A stretch of DNA of 27,307 nt from Sperchopsis tessellata (lineage: Eukaryota > Arthropoda > Insecta > Coleoptera > Hydrophilidae): the NCBI GenBank assembly GCA_033557685.1, contig JAWQRN010000674.1:1-27307 (forward strand), written 5' to 3'. Below the pieces are notes generated by a model, which ran no database searches, had not been told where the DNA came from, and saw only the letters and a list, made by a program, of their open reading frames with translations. The position numbers were made by a program, and so were the translations under genes. Positions 22,001 to 27,233 of this stretch are shown here, piece after piece. Every line of letters begins with the position of its first letter. The stretch's first letter is position 1.

Positions 22001-24767
22001 AAATATATTGGTTTGATAGCTCTAGCTGTAATAGTTTTAGACATATTGGCCCTTGAAAATGCTTTAAATATACTTTGGCTGATGATCTATAACAACATTC
22101 TTTCTTTTGTTTGAAATATTTTACCTTTATTTATAAAACAATAAAAATAAAAAAAGCTGCAAGAAGAGTGTATATAGCATATACCCAAATCGCCCAGCTC
22201 CCAATAAAAACACATTTTTGAATACTTGTAAAAATTGAAGATATACTAACAACCTTAAAAGAAAAATAAGTAGCACTAAATTTTATTATTATAAACTATA
22301 AAAATTGTTCAAAATGGCCAGCATTATTTAAAATAGATAGTTTATATCTTCTTATTAAATCTTGTAGGCTGTTTGAAACAGCGTTATAGTTGTCCCAGTA
22401 TAAATTATAAATTTCTCCCCTACTCTTATTTTTAATAGTTTCAACACTCTGATTACAATTATTATTTACTTTGTCCTTTAAAAATTCACACAAAAATGCA
22501 TCCAAAGGTGTTACATTGGGGCTGTTTGGTGGCCATGGAATGGGCTCGCCATTACCAATCCAAACTTCATATGGACCATCTAATGCTCCTGAACATCCAA
22601 AACATTATATGGGGCTCTCCATTCTGTTACCAATTTATGTGATGAAGCTCCTCAGCAGAAAATTGTTGATCCAAAAGCTGTCCTACTTCTGGAAGAATCA
22701 TTTCTAGATATGTTTCCCGTGTTAAATTATAATCAAAAAATTTAGGCCCTACAACTTTATTTAGGAAAATACCACACCAAACTTTAATAGATTTTCTAAT
22801 TGAAACAACTGTTCTTCTTCATTGAATTTTGTTCTCCCACGAACGTCTACTTTCTCTGTTAAAAAACCCTTCTGTGGAAAACGACGATTCATCTGTCCAT
22901 AGGATGAGTTTGAACAAGTTAGGGTTTTCGTTCAGTCTTTGGAGCATTTTCTAGCAAAATTCCAATCTTTTCCGCTTTTGATCTTCTGTAAGCTCCTGAA
23001 CCGGTAATAATTTATAAGGTCTATATTCATGTTTTTTTAACGTTCTGTGAATTCTTGAATAACTTTTTTGTGTTTCACGTGATGCAGCACGTAAACTAGC
23101 TTCAATCTTTTAAAACAAATTATTTACATGGTCAAACATCTCAAAATGGCTATCCTCATATGGCTATCAGAATACAGATTTTACTCAAATGTTTAAACTA
23201 GGAGTGCGGAAAAACTTTAAAATTAATTCGTTATATGAGTAAATTATATCATAGTTATCTTACCAAAATTAATCAAAATATCAAGATCTTCATTCTTGTT
23301 TGCAAAAACATTGCTATAAGTATTCAAAAATGTGGTTTCCCTGAGAGCTGGTATAGTGCTATATACTCTCTCCTTGCAGCTTTTTTATTTTTATTGTTTT
23401 TTCAATAATGGGAAAATATTTCAAACTTTTCGGCTTGTATATAAACCATTTTGATGAAATAATACTAACAAATGTCAAACAACAACAATGGTAACAAAGA
23501 AACAATTTTGTCATAGATCATCAGCTAAAGCATATTTAGAGCAGCTAGACCTATCAACCCTGAAATATTTAAAATCAGAAAAATAGGATCTAAAAGAAAA
23601 TGTAAAAATATACAGAGTGTTCCCTTTAAAAGAATCACCTCTATTCTTATATGACTTGACATATGCAGGCAATTGTTTTTTTAGTAGTATTTAAAAAATA
23701 TATAGATGAAATCCTACAACTTTTGTATTTAACTTTTTTTATAGTTCTTCTACCAAAATGTTATGGGGGGTTGGGGGCCAAAACATAGTGAATCACCCTG
23801 TACAACATGAGGAATTGCTATTCTCTCAATATCATTGTCGTCATATTCTTCTTTGTCAGTTAAATGATCTGGTTCTGGAGGCAAAAAAACAATATCTTCC
23901 TCCTCCTGATTATAGTTCAAAGCATACAAAGCCTCGGTAAGAGTGTTAAAAATGTTTGAACCATAAAAGATCTTTATGCCACTTACAGGATGGGCTACAT
24001 TCATTTCTGAAAATAAATAACATAGATTAAATATCAGCCCATTGTACTGTATTGAGTACATAGAAATTTTTTATAACTCTTCTTCGCCAGTATCTTATAA
24101 TCTCCTAATTATATTGAAGCAAATCTAATCAAAAAATTGAAAATTCAAACTAACATGACGCAATTATATGTAATAAATGAGAATATTACTCACCTAATAA
24201 TCAAATAAATCACATCAAAGAAAGTATGTGGATTAAGCCGTGAAACCAGTACTGCTGACAGTAAAACATGTTGCTTGTGGAACTTCTAGGAACTTATTTA
24301 CAAGAAAATAGTATGAGCTAACACGCTTAGATGGCAGTACCAGGTATAAAATGGGGTGTACTTAAAACTGTACGGCGGTGGCTAATGGGTTAAAGGTGGA
24401 TTCAAATGAGCTGATATACTAAAAATTATTGAGTGACCTATCATTATTATGTGCAGTTCTCTCCAGGAAGACATAAAGATATTTAGAGTGGTTATGAAAG
24501 TATACCCTTAGAATTAAATTATTTTTCATTGCCAATAACTCTCATTATCAGATTTATGTGTTTCTTTTTTATTTTTGTGTTTTCTTTTGTTTAGTACATT
24601 TTTTATTTCTATTTTAGTGTTACATTTGTGGAAACGAGGGTATTTTGCATTGCTGTTGGAATACTGTATATTGTTCAACCATTTGCCAAAATATTCATTG
24701 GCAAGCAGAACATAATCAACTATGTAGAAGAAATACAGTTGATTCAGTCCAAAGAATCCAAAATTAA
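3874..24767 (+). CDS. ZMYND11: ZMYND11 (BS69) orthologue, 11 coding exons, 648 aa
   Basis: Coding join: 3874-4061, 4829-4886, 9586-9981, 10074-10287, 10342-10538, 12601-12717, 12811-13069, 18484-18550, 18612-18744, 18980-19147, 24618-24767. All introns are GT-AG and the total is 1,947 nt with one terminal stop. Domains in order: winged helix (about 1-75), PHD finger (C92, C95, C104, C107, H112, C115, then C181, C184), bromodomain (about 187-285, with Asn279 in the acetyl-lysine position), a CxxC/CxxC zinc linker (C311, C314, C328, C331), PWWP (336-390), basic/Ser-rich hinge (about 405-500), coiled coil (about 540-598) and MYND finger (600-635). PWWP positions Y345, W348 and F364 line up with the aromatic cage that binds H3.3K36me3 in human ZMYND11 (602 aa). 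Expected role: nuclear chromatin reader that tempers elongation, with MYND recruiting PxLxP partners. That role is known for the vertebrate protein and inferred here. ZMYND8 shares the PHD-bromo-PWWP-MYND order but lacks this N-terminal winged helix. Confidence 0.93.
4176..4300. repeat. Two-copy tandem repeat, 70-bp period
   Basis: CTTTTGGAAGTTTTGTACCC at 4176 recurs as CTTTTGGGAGTTTTGTACTC at 4246. The similarity runs about 55 bp, through TTTTTGATGA and TGTACxCC to TTTTAAAA. The copies are diverged at roughly one base in seven. It lies in intron 1. The 74-codon minus-strand frame across it is a by-product of the repeat. Confidence 0.8.
4455..4617. repeat. Foldback repeat with about 70-bp arms in intron 1
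   Basis: The left arm (4455-4524) reads AAGTGCCGATGTTTTG, then TTGCAAAGGATGTTTTCAAG. The right arm (4548-4617) is its imperfect reverse complement (CTCGCCTTGAAAATTTCCCT, then TGCAATTGTG), with about 23 bases between. A closely related single arm lies at 27234-27307, so this is a dispersed repeat family. There is no coding content. Confidence 0.8.
4829..4886 (+). CDS. ZMYND11: ZMYND11 coding exon 2
   Basis: This 58-nt exon lies between TATTGTAG and GTAAGT. It completes the split codon (AT|A, Ile) and encodes IEVEKSGEVTYEIPSDDFQD, the link from winged helix to PHD finger. It restores phase 0. Its small size would make it easy to miss without the flanking exons. Confidence 0.85.
4975..5220. repeat. 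ACCGGT-rich repeat pair, MITE-like
   Basis: Five ACCGGT palindromes occur at about 5000, 5030, 5179, 5202 and 5210. They form two related flanks (ACCGGTAA, then AAATTTTA, then AACCGGTTTAC) around a roughly 120-bp core. The arrangement suggests a small non-autonomous element with redundant palindromic ends. No matching target-site duplication was found. Confidence 0.5.
5221..6103. other. Intron 2 sequence, nothing recognised
   Basis: AT-rich intronic sequence with homopolymer runs (a run of 16 T at about 5385-5400). No open frame, RNA gene or repeat with a partner in this window was seen. Confidence 0.4.
6104..6466 (+). repeat. Dispersed repeat with about 36-bp direct terminal repeats, period 324
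   Basis: TCTACACTGGCGATCATGGA at 6111 and TCTACACTGGCGACCTGGA at 6435 begin the same 36-bp segment, giving a 324-bp period. Between them lies a unit containing GTATCCTAGCGCTAACTGCA and CTTCGAAACAC. The same unit occurs twice, in opposite orientations, at 14219-14957. No coding potential is evident. TGGCGACC after ...ACA/CA resembles an LTR-primer-binding-site junction (see findings), so these may be LTR relics or tandem satellite units. Confidence 0.8.
6467..6938. other. Intron 2 sequence, nothing recognised
   Basis: Very AT-rich. The short open frames at 6328-6522 and 6544-6756 are low-complexity and match no known domain, and the first overlaps the repeat just described. Confidence 0.4.
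6939..7560 (+). mobile_element. Jockey-like non-LTR retrotransposon, C-terminal RT remnant
   Basis: The frame at 6939-7205 reads LNNQSLPQAKEVKCLCMHLD, then RRLTWKTHIWNK and KMYWLIGRRSQLS. This is the region after the catalytic box in jockey-clade RTs, where GxxLDxxLTWxxH is the hallmark. After a stop and a deletion of the YGIQLWG segment it resumes as DIEILERFQTKILRTI near 7225 and decays through 7330-7530. The 5' part with the active site is absent. It lies in intron 2, in sense with the host gene. Confidence 0.85.
7561..8289. other. Intron 2 sequence, nothing recognised
   Basis: AT-rich sequence without a supported frame or repeat. The stretch after about 8190 grades into the decayed ORF1 described next. 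Confidence 0.35.
8290..9108 (-). mobile_element. Jockey-type ORF1 (gag-like) remnant
   Basis: On the minus strand from 9108 downward the frame reads like the N-terminal half of a jockey ORF1: VIFKGNNLDAII, CEAMIGDMDVLAKEIFL, DSVTILAIKRFNK. A decayed zinc-knuckle area follows (about 8790-8690) in which the expected Cys/His pairs are mostly lost. The last part (about 8400-8340) resembles the hydrophilic tail upstream of ORF2. Several stops break the frame. The assignment rests on remembered family character rather than a search. Confidence 0.5.
9224..9565 (-). CDS. Unrecognised antisense ORF, about 113 aa
   Basis: An uninterrupted minus-strand frame begins MVLVNELSIKFSPRMPIHHY and ends in a Cys-containing tail (KCGTLCEMCFN). 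I do not recognise it. It has no signal peptide or clear membrane helix and mixes hydrophobic and polar residues like a globular protein. It lies antisense, 20 bp before the acceptor of the PHD exon, in an intron full of element relics. It is therefore most likely part of a mobile element or a chance frame; a small intron-nested gene is possible but unsupported. Confidence 0.2.
   Translation of the reverse strand: MVLVNELSIKFSPRMPIHHYISTILFGDVSLNSINSLVYHLVQLDIMPNDIIILLQNDTYAYLGININEVCHHMTFIYRARKNAIAKLSIKYPVYDLFYYKCGTLCEMCFNII
9586..9981 (+). CDS. ZMYND11: ZMYND11 coding exon 3 (PHD finger)
   Basis: This exon encodes residues 83-214 between TTTTTTTAG and GTAAGT. WYCIECHLGGFVNECKDCD, then FHTKC and later LCSIC, give the Cys4-His-Cys3 zinc ligands. 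The loop between C115 and C181 is about 65 residues and rich in Lys, Asn and Ser, much longer than the human loop of roughly 14. The end (RLLFFILERIRTW) begins the bromodomain helices. Confidence 0.92.
10074..10287 (+). CDS. ZMYND11: ZMYND11 coding exon 4 (bromodomain)
   Basis: The exon follows CATTGCAG after a 92-nt intron. It encodes residues 215-285 plus one base, with VMDFSILESKIESNHY and ETIQHNVGIFHG matching the second half of the ZMYND11 bromodomain. N279 occupies the conserved acetyl-lysine-binding Asn position. The donor is GGAA|GTAAGT. Confidence 0.9.
10342..10538 (+). CDS. ZMYND11: ZMYND11 coding exon 5 (zinc linker and start of PWWP)
   Basis: The exon follows TTTTGTTTAG and completes a split Thr codon (A|CA). 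It encodes residues 286-351: a segment with CIDC and CLPC zinc pairs, then KLVWAKQKGYPYWPAK, the first half of the PWWP domain. The donor is AAG|GTAACT in phase 0. The human equivalent is a CKNC, CYPC and LVWAKMKG series. Confidence 0.92.
10587..12380 (+). mobile_element. Tigger-type DNA transposon relic filling intron 5
   Basis: From about 10944 the sequence reads, with frameshifts, as a Tigger transposase: KVKAIARDLELEHSTFLK (HTH), TEKFVDQFDEIVEKGSYHLE, EQIFNVNETGLCWKK (first catalytic region, with N before ET), FAGFKLKPFLIYRSENPRAL, then IIFVLDNTPDH (second Asp), LPKNTTAVLQPMDERAIATF, and the C-terminal KFTVKGLTGAFSKVN. At about 11640 the frame jumps from DYYHG directly into IIFVLDN, so some 35-45 residues of the catalytic core are deleted. 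CAGGCACTTTCACTTAAC at 10587, preceded by TA, is the probable left end. The right end near 12380 is approximate. Confidence 0.88.
12601..12717 (+). CDS. ZMYND11: ZMYND11 coding exon 6 (second half of PWWP)
   Basis: The exon starts after TTATTTACAG, is in phase 0 at both ends and encodes 39 residues: VMQEADSSVDVRFFGG, then LPTNYVKPITVNMHTLQ. F364 in RFFG is the third aromatic-cage residue. The donor CAG|GTATTT is normal. Confidence 0.92.
12811..13069 (+). CDS. ZMYND11: ZMYND11 coding exon 7 (end of PWWP, basic hinge)
   Basis: After a 93-nt intron ending TTTCTAG, this exon encodes IKKSAAFNKAVQELHLHRRLL, which matches the helical end of the ZMYND11 PWWP region. A long Lys/Ser-rich low-complexity stretch follows (KKSLSKSKKNSS and similar). 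It ends in phase 1 at CATG|GTGAGA. The disordered basic hinge probably helps nuclear import and DNA contact; that is inference. Confidence 0.88.
13070..13309. other. Start of intron 7, nothing recognised
   Basis: AT-rich intronic sequence after the exon 7 donor. The plus-strand frame running from the exon into this region has no domain and contains the antisense tail of the RT fragment that follows. Confidence 0.4.
13310..14075 (-). mobile_element. Non-LTR reverse transcriptase C-terminal fragment
   Basis: Read downward from 14075: GSIMRQLLFLIVINDMPESV, then FLFVDDTFFVVHGG, in which the usual YADD box is FVDD. It continues MWFSSNQLLLNKNKT, then VKFLGVYVDRALYWKYHID and SSPIYSIRRIRE, and ends with a C-terminal region containing IKMYNDLPVCH. 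At least two frame changes occur, at about 13850 and 13620. This is an intact order of RT domains 4-7 plus the thumb of a jockey/CR1-like element, without its endonuclease and 5' part. Confidence 0.85.
14219..14957. repeat. Large palindrome, 343-bp arms, 19-bp spacer
   Basis: Left arm 14219-14561 and right arm 14581-14923 are reverse complements over their whole length with scattered mismatches, separated by 19 bases. Each arm is one copy of the unit also seen at 6104-6466 (shared CCTAGCGCTAACTGCA and CTTCGAAACAC). The right side carries an extra terminal segment ACACTGGCGACCATGGAAG (14931-14957), which repeats the start of the arm at about 14595 with a 333-bp period. No coding content. Confidence 0.9.
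14958..15421. other. Intron 7 sequence, nothing recognised
   Basis: AT-rich sequence with no supported frame and no repeat partner in the window. Confidence 0.35.
15422..15691 (-). mobile_element. Pogo/Tc5-type HTH fragment, open for 89 codons
   Basis: The minus-strand frame contains HPEIDANVLCFILGTRAKGL followed by PVTHKWLQLKAVEIARTLGI. This is the second (CENP-B/Tc5-type) HTH of pogo-superfamily transposases, with the typical RxxGLPV turn. It has no stop over 89 codons, but neither the first HTH nor the DDE core is visible beside it, so it is a fragment. It is diverged from both the 482-2181 and 10587-12380 elements and represents a third pogo-superfamily lineage in the window. Confidence 0.75.
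15692..16770. other. Intron 7 sequence, no supported gene
   Basis: Two short frames occur here: 15862-16065 plus (67 codons) and 16491-16724 minus (77 codons, with a Ser/Gly-rich end). Neither shows a domain I recognise, and both sit in sequence otherwise like the surrounding intron. I treat them as chance or relic frames. Confidence 0.35.
16771..16837. repeat. Upstream copy of long direct repeat flanking an RT element
   Basis: This copy starts TAAATTTCTAAT and ends AATTTTGACAAACGATTTTA. It matches 18030-18078 at both ends, with an internal length difference of about 18 bp. The RT element lies exactly between the copies, so this may be an unusually long, diverged target-site duplication. Confidence 0.65.
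16838..18030 (+). mobile_element. RTE/Proto-like non-LTR RT, 5'-truncated, with AT-repeat tail
   Basis: Plus-strand motifs in order: ITLLSNALKIYEKVLERRV (RT domain 1), AQSGFRKGKSTNDHLFTL (domain 2), FIDLKNVFDRVD (domain 3), CLFADDLVLMA near 17321 (catalytic box, FADD kept), KFKYLRTTVERSGN, then KTTILKVVFKPILTCGCETW, and a C-terminal part with LRAIKGITRRDRIR. Frameshifts at about 16980-17040, 17160-17330 and 17690 break it. It ends in a C-terminal KFIKKD-like sequence followed directly by an (AT)n tract (about 18007-18030), the simple-repeat tail expected at the 3' end of such elements. Confidence 0.85.
18007..18030. repeat. (AT)n microsatellite, element tail
   Basis: About 12 AT dinucleotides directly after the coding end of the RTE-like element. 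It is probably the element's own 3' tail rather than an independent microsatellite. Confidence 0.85.
18030..18078. repeat. Downstream copy of long direct repeat flanking the RT element
   Basis: This copy starts TAAATTTCTAAT and ends AATTTTGACAAACAATTTTA, paired with 16771-16837. It follows immediately on the AT-repeat tail, where a target-site duplication belongs. Confidence 0.65.
18095..18312 (-). mobile_element. Short non-LTR RT fragment (domains 3-4)
   Basis: Minus-strand reading gives LLVDLSKAFECVNC, then FNIRGIEHELLVT and GVLQGSIVEPQLFI, the palm motifs leading up to the catalytic box. The orientation matches the RT fragment at 13310-14075, but the two share the GSI..LLF segment, so they are not simply two halves of one copy. 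Both flanks have lost any recognisable coding. Confidence 0.75.
18484..18550 (+). CDS. ZMYND11: ZMYND11 coding exon 8
   Basis: This 67-nt exon lies between CTTGTTGCAG and GTAAGA. It completes the split Gly codon and reads GRKLAKGRRESDEYSDSDSN, a basic patch followed by an acidic/Ser patch typical of the hinge. Phase 1 in and phase 2 out fit the neighbouring exons exactly. The homology signal is weak, so the call rests on splice sites and phase. Confidence 0.78.
18612..18744 (+). CDS. ZMYND11: ZMYND11 coding exon 9
   Basis: After a 61-nt intron this exon encodes NVCEEVSSSTERLNHIEYD and then a segment ending PYSDAVEK, leading into the coiled coil. It is bounded by TTTTTACAG and GTAATA and leaves phase 0. 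Its position and character match the hinge-to-coiled-coil region of ZMYND11. Confidence 0.82.
18980..19147 (+). CDS. ZMYND11: ZMYND11 coding exon 10 (coiled coil)
   Basis: This exon encodes 56 residues between TTTCTTCAG and GTAAGT, from MRRVLEQCTDKRTLIKTAMN to NETKRKQW. The charged heptad-like pattern and the ending TKRKQW match the human coiled coil that runs directly into the MYND finger (ISQTKKKQWC). In vertebrates this segment supports dimerisation. Confidence 0.9.
19148..20689. other. Intron 10, first part, nothing recognised
   Basis: AT-rich intronic sequence. The left end of the piggyBac element described below should lie here or be deleted; I searched for a TTAACCCATTAG-like end and found none. 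No RNA gene or frame is supported. Confidence 0.35.
20690..21788 (-). mobile_element. piggyBac-like transposase relic, C-terminal portion
   Basis: The clearest stretch (about 21180-20930, minus strand) reads YCGNYTNQYSTTETLGAKIV, then LEKLEFNEEHVVYFNNYF and LLKLLNDKKIRAIGTVRE. This is the classic piggyBac core, where the expected catalytic DNYF Asp is Asn (NNYF). Upstream, toward 21788, are decayed pieces of the earlier core; downstream near 20690 a possible Cys-rich C-terminus is too eroded to be sure. Many stops are present. The N-terminus lies beyond the inserted mariner element, at 23803-24061. Confidence 0.85.
21791..22240 (+). repeat. Left terminal inverted repeat of the mariner-like element
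   Basis: It pairs with 23315-23800. Shared landmarks are GATTCACTA at the tip, ACAATTGCCTGCATA-like sequence about 120 bp in, and AATAAAAATAAAAAAAGCTGCAA about 360 bp in. The inner boundary is approximate. Confidence 0.85.
23315..23800 (-). repeat. Right terminal inverted repeat of the mariner-like element
   Basis: Reverse-complement partner of 21791-22240. It is slightly longer, with small indels and a G-rich tip (GGGGGGTTGGGGGCC at 23765-23779) that is less eroded than the left tip. Confidence 0.85.
23803..24061 (-). mobile_element. piggyBac-like transposase relic, N-terminal portion
   Basis: An open minus-strand frame contains LTEALYALNYNQEEEDIVFL, then PPEPDHLTDKEEYDDNDIER. The acidic PPEPxxLTDEE-type N-terminus is typical of insect and vertebrate piggyBac-derived transposases. 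The frame stops making sense exactly at the mariner insertion point (23803), and the remainder is on the other side at 20690-21788. Part of the N-terminal half is also missing between the two portions. Confidence 0.78.
24374..24393. repeat. Probable right end of the piggyBac element with TTAA target site
   Basis: CGGTGGCTAATGGG ends at 24389 and is followed by TTAA (24390-24393). Read inward on the minus strand it gives TTAACCCATTAGCC, the CCC-starting terminus and TTAA duplication expected of piggyBac. The opposite end was not found. Confidence 0.6.
24618..24767 (+). CDS. ZMYND11: ZMYND11 coding exon 11 (MYND finger and stop)
   Basis: The exon follows TATTTTAG in phase 0, 5.5 kb after exon 10. 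CYICGNEGILHCCWNTVYC, then IC, HWQAEH and C, reproduce the ZMYND11 MYND ligand pattern (C600, C603, C611/C612, C618, C622, H631, C635). The tail RRNTVDSVQRIQN is a little longer than the human RRKR end. TAA is at 24765-24767. In vertebrates the MYND domain binds PxLxP motifs in partners such as EBNA2, E1A and MGA. Confidence 0.93.
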   Translation, partial: CYICGNEGILHCCWNTVYCSTICQNIHWQAEHNQLCRRNTVDSVQRIQN

Positions 24768-24796
24768 ATTATTCAAAATTGATGAAAAGTTCTTTG

Positions 24797-24802
24797 AATA
24801 AA
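24797..24802 (+). terminator. Polyadenylation signal AATAAA of ZMYND11
   Basis: A canonical AATAAA occurs 29 nt after the TAA stop, inside a short AT-rich 3' flank. If used, the 3' UTR would be only about 50-60 nt. Further AT-rich sequence downstream could supply alternative sites. Confidence 0.6.
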
Positions 24803-27233
24803 CATATAATATAGTGTGTCCCAAATTTTTACTCACCATAAAATGTATATTTTGGGAAATTAGTAATTTAAGTAGATAACTTTGTTAAAAATTCAAACAA
24901 AAATAAATTATTACTTTTACATATTTACTATTATTTTTTGGTTAAATTAAAAATCATGAAATGCAATATACTGTAATATAACTGGCTAAGTAGGAGGTTT
25001 TGAAATTAAAACCAATTAACTGTCCATTTACACTATGGAAGCAACTAAAGTGAAATATATAATTTATACATAAACTGTGAATATTTTTAGACTAGCACTA
25101 CAGAAGTGTCTTCCCTTATGGTGGTGATGTGTATTTCTACCTGGTCAGTATTTTTTGATAGATAGCCTTATTACTCTCACATACCTCTAGTCCATCCTAT
25201 GATAGGGTTCGATTCTAGACGAGATAGAGGACCTAATGTTTGCCAAAGTGTATGGGATAGACCCTCTTTCTAAAAGAAAGACATTTAGAAGTATTACATT
25301 TGATAGACTACAGAATCAATACAATATAACCCTAAATCCGGGCAACCTATGTAGGCCCAAATTGGTTGGGCATATGAAGTTCTGTTTTATTTCCAATGAA
25401 TTCAGTATCTCATAAAAAAGTGTTCTGAAAATTTTTCTACCCCTATTTTGGGTATGAAGAACATGGATTTCTAGATTGTAAGCAACAAAATTGAGTCTTG
25501 GGTACATGATTGGAACCTCCCAACTAAACACAAATCCATTAGCATTGTGAGAAGAAATAGCAAAAAGTATTGAGCCACCTTTAACAACCATTTTTTGACA
25601 TTTTGAATATTTGGTCCAATTCTGGTATGACAGCAATTCATTTATTTATTTTTCCATAAATTTCTCAGATTACTAAGTTTTTTGAAAAGTAAATTCTAAG
25701 GTCATCCAAGAAAAACAAAACAATTTTGCAGGGGTTTCAACCACATGTCCAAATATTCCAAACAAGTACTGCATGGACATCAATCAAGTCCCTCATTACA
25801 CTTTTATGCTAATGTTTCTAAACTTGCAGAGGCAAAAACTTGTTACGTTCACTTCTAGATTTTGATCAGTGACAGTTCGAGTTTCTTCCATTTTCAGCCA
25901 TCCAGCTCGGGCTGCAAGGATTAGGAGATATAAGAGTTAGTGGCACTTAACTACGAGCCCAATAATATACCCAAATAGCCAGACTCAGCTAGACAACCAA
26001 AAATACCTTGCTTGTGATGTAGTGCCTTTTATCTCGATTCAAAGATTTGCCATTGCTGAGGAATAGTTTTCAAAGCAAAAAATGGCGAGTGGCGGCAAAT
26101 GGTTATTAAAAATAATCAATTGTGTTTGATTGATATTAAAAAACTGAAAATATTGTTTTTGATAGTCTCTCTTGTTATTTAAAGTGGAAGAAAGGGATTT
26201 ATCCGTAAGTCTTATTTATATATTTTTTTTATTTTTGAGTGAGCTAATCCTGCACTGTGATTAGCTTTTGTTGGCCCCCAAAACCCCACTAAAATTGAAG
26301 TACGTGCTAGCAAGGAGCCTAGATACGACGAATAACTGGTTATGCGAGTCTTCAGTATTTGAATGCATCCCAGTTTCGTGGGATTAAAAAGTGCATGTTG
26401 ACTGCAGATATTTTAAGTGAGTCCTTTCCAATCTTTTGGAGCCAGGACCTGTAAGCTGTCGTGACCCTTTGAACAAAAATTATTTTCTATTATTTCTTAT
26501 GTATAAGTTATTATTTCGTATAATGTCCATTATCATTAATTGTATTTATTTGTTTATTAATCAGTTATGATAAATTATTTCGTGTGGAGCGGGACTGGTC
26601 TAAGTAGAATTTAATAAACGATTAGAGGTTCGTTAACTAACGTTGCTGGTATTATCATTTGCTGTTTCAATAATTGTGCTATTATATTTATTTTACTTAT
26701 TTAAACTATTTATTAATTTTGGTTTAATTAACAATTACATTTTGAATTATCAAAAGTAAACTTATTATTTATTTTAAACAAATTTCATTCTTGTTTTTCA
26801 CATTATGTCTATTGATATAAAATAAAACAGACATTAAATTAATAGGAGACTAGGCCGTTCTATGAAGTCCACAGTGAAGTTTCTTCTCCATTTAATATGC
26901 TGAATATGAAGATGGAATTCATGTTTGAAACATTTTTTCATCAGTGTGGGAAGGTGGTCTTTCCTAAGACAAATAATACTTTTTCAGCTCTTGAAACAAC
27001 GATAACCATCTTGTCTTACTGTGATAAAGCAACTGAATAATATTCCAAGTCCAGTTTCTAAAAAATTTAATTTTTCTTAGGTATGAATTAAAGTTGACTA
27101 CGATTTCGTCATTTTTGGCTATTATCAACCCCACCAATGGTTTGTCATTATCTCAGCAATGCTCATTAATTTCATACTTAAGTTTTTAATTTAACTAGAT
27201 CTCAGCAGCACCGACATACAAATGTTTTTAAAC
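24803..27233. other. Downstream intergenic sequence, no supported gene
   Basis: No gene is supported. The longest frame, 25316-25636 minus (106 codons), shows no domain I recognise and may be an old element piece. The 26416-26475 stretch resembles a hAT-type terminus (own entry). The rest is AT-rich with no partnered repeat in the window. Confidence 0.35.
26416..26475. repeat. hAT-like element terminus
   Basis: CTTTCCAATCTTTTGGAGCC followed by AGGACCTGTAAGCTGTCGTGACCC resembles the widely seen hAT/MITE end of the type GGTTCTCAACCTTTTTGAGTC...GACCC. No complementary end or 8-bp duplication was found nearby, so this is a partial, low-confidence call. Confidence 0.35.

Larger units (their letters stand above)
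21791..23800 (-). mobile_element. 2,010-bp mariner/Tc1-like element with about 450-bp inverted repeats
   Basis: The ends are CAGGATGATTCACTA... (21791) and ...TAGTGAATCACCCTG (23800), each flanked by TA (21789-21790 and 23801-23802), the ITm-superfamily target duplication. Imperfect terminal inverted repeats extend about 450 bp inward from both sides. Between them, about 22296-23110, a minus-strand transposase reads RAASRETQKSYSRIHRTLKK, then KLILWTDESSFSTEGFF (first Asp region kept), QNGEPH where QDGAPxH is usual, PIPWPPNSPNVTPLDAFL where SPD is usual, and NAGHFEQFL at the end. Frameshifts and stops show it is dead. It sits inside the piggyBac relic, so it inserted later. Confidence 0.88.

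Noticed and set aside
25316..25636. 106-codon minus-strand ORF downstream of ZMYND11
   Set aside because: No recognisable domain, no promoter or splice context; kept only as a note in the intergenic entry.
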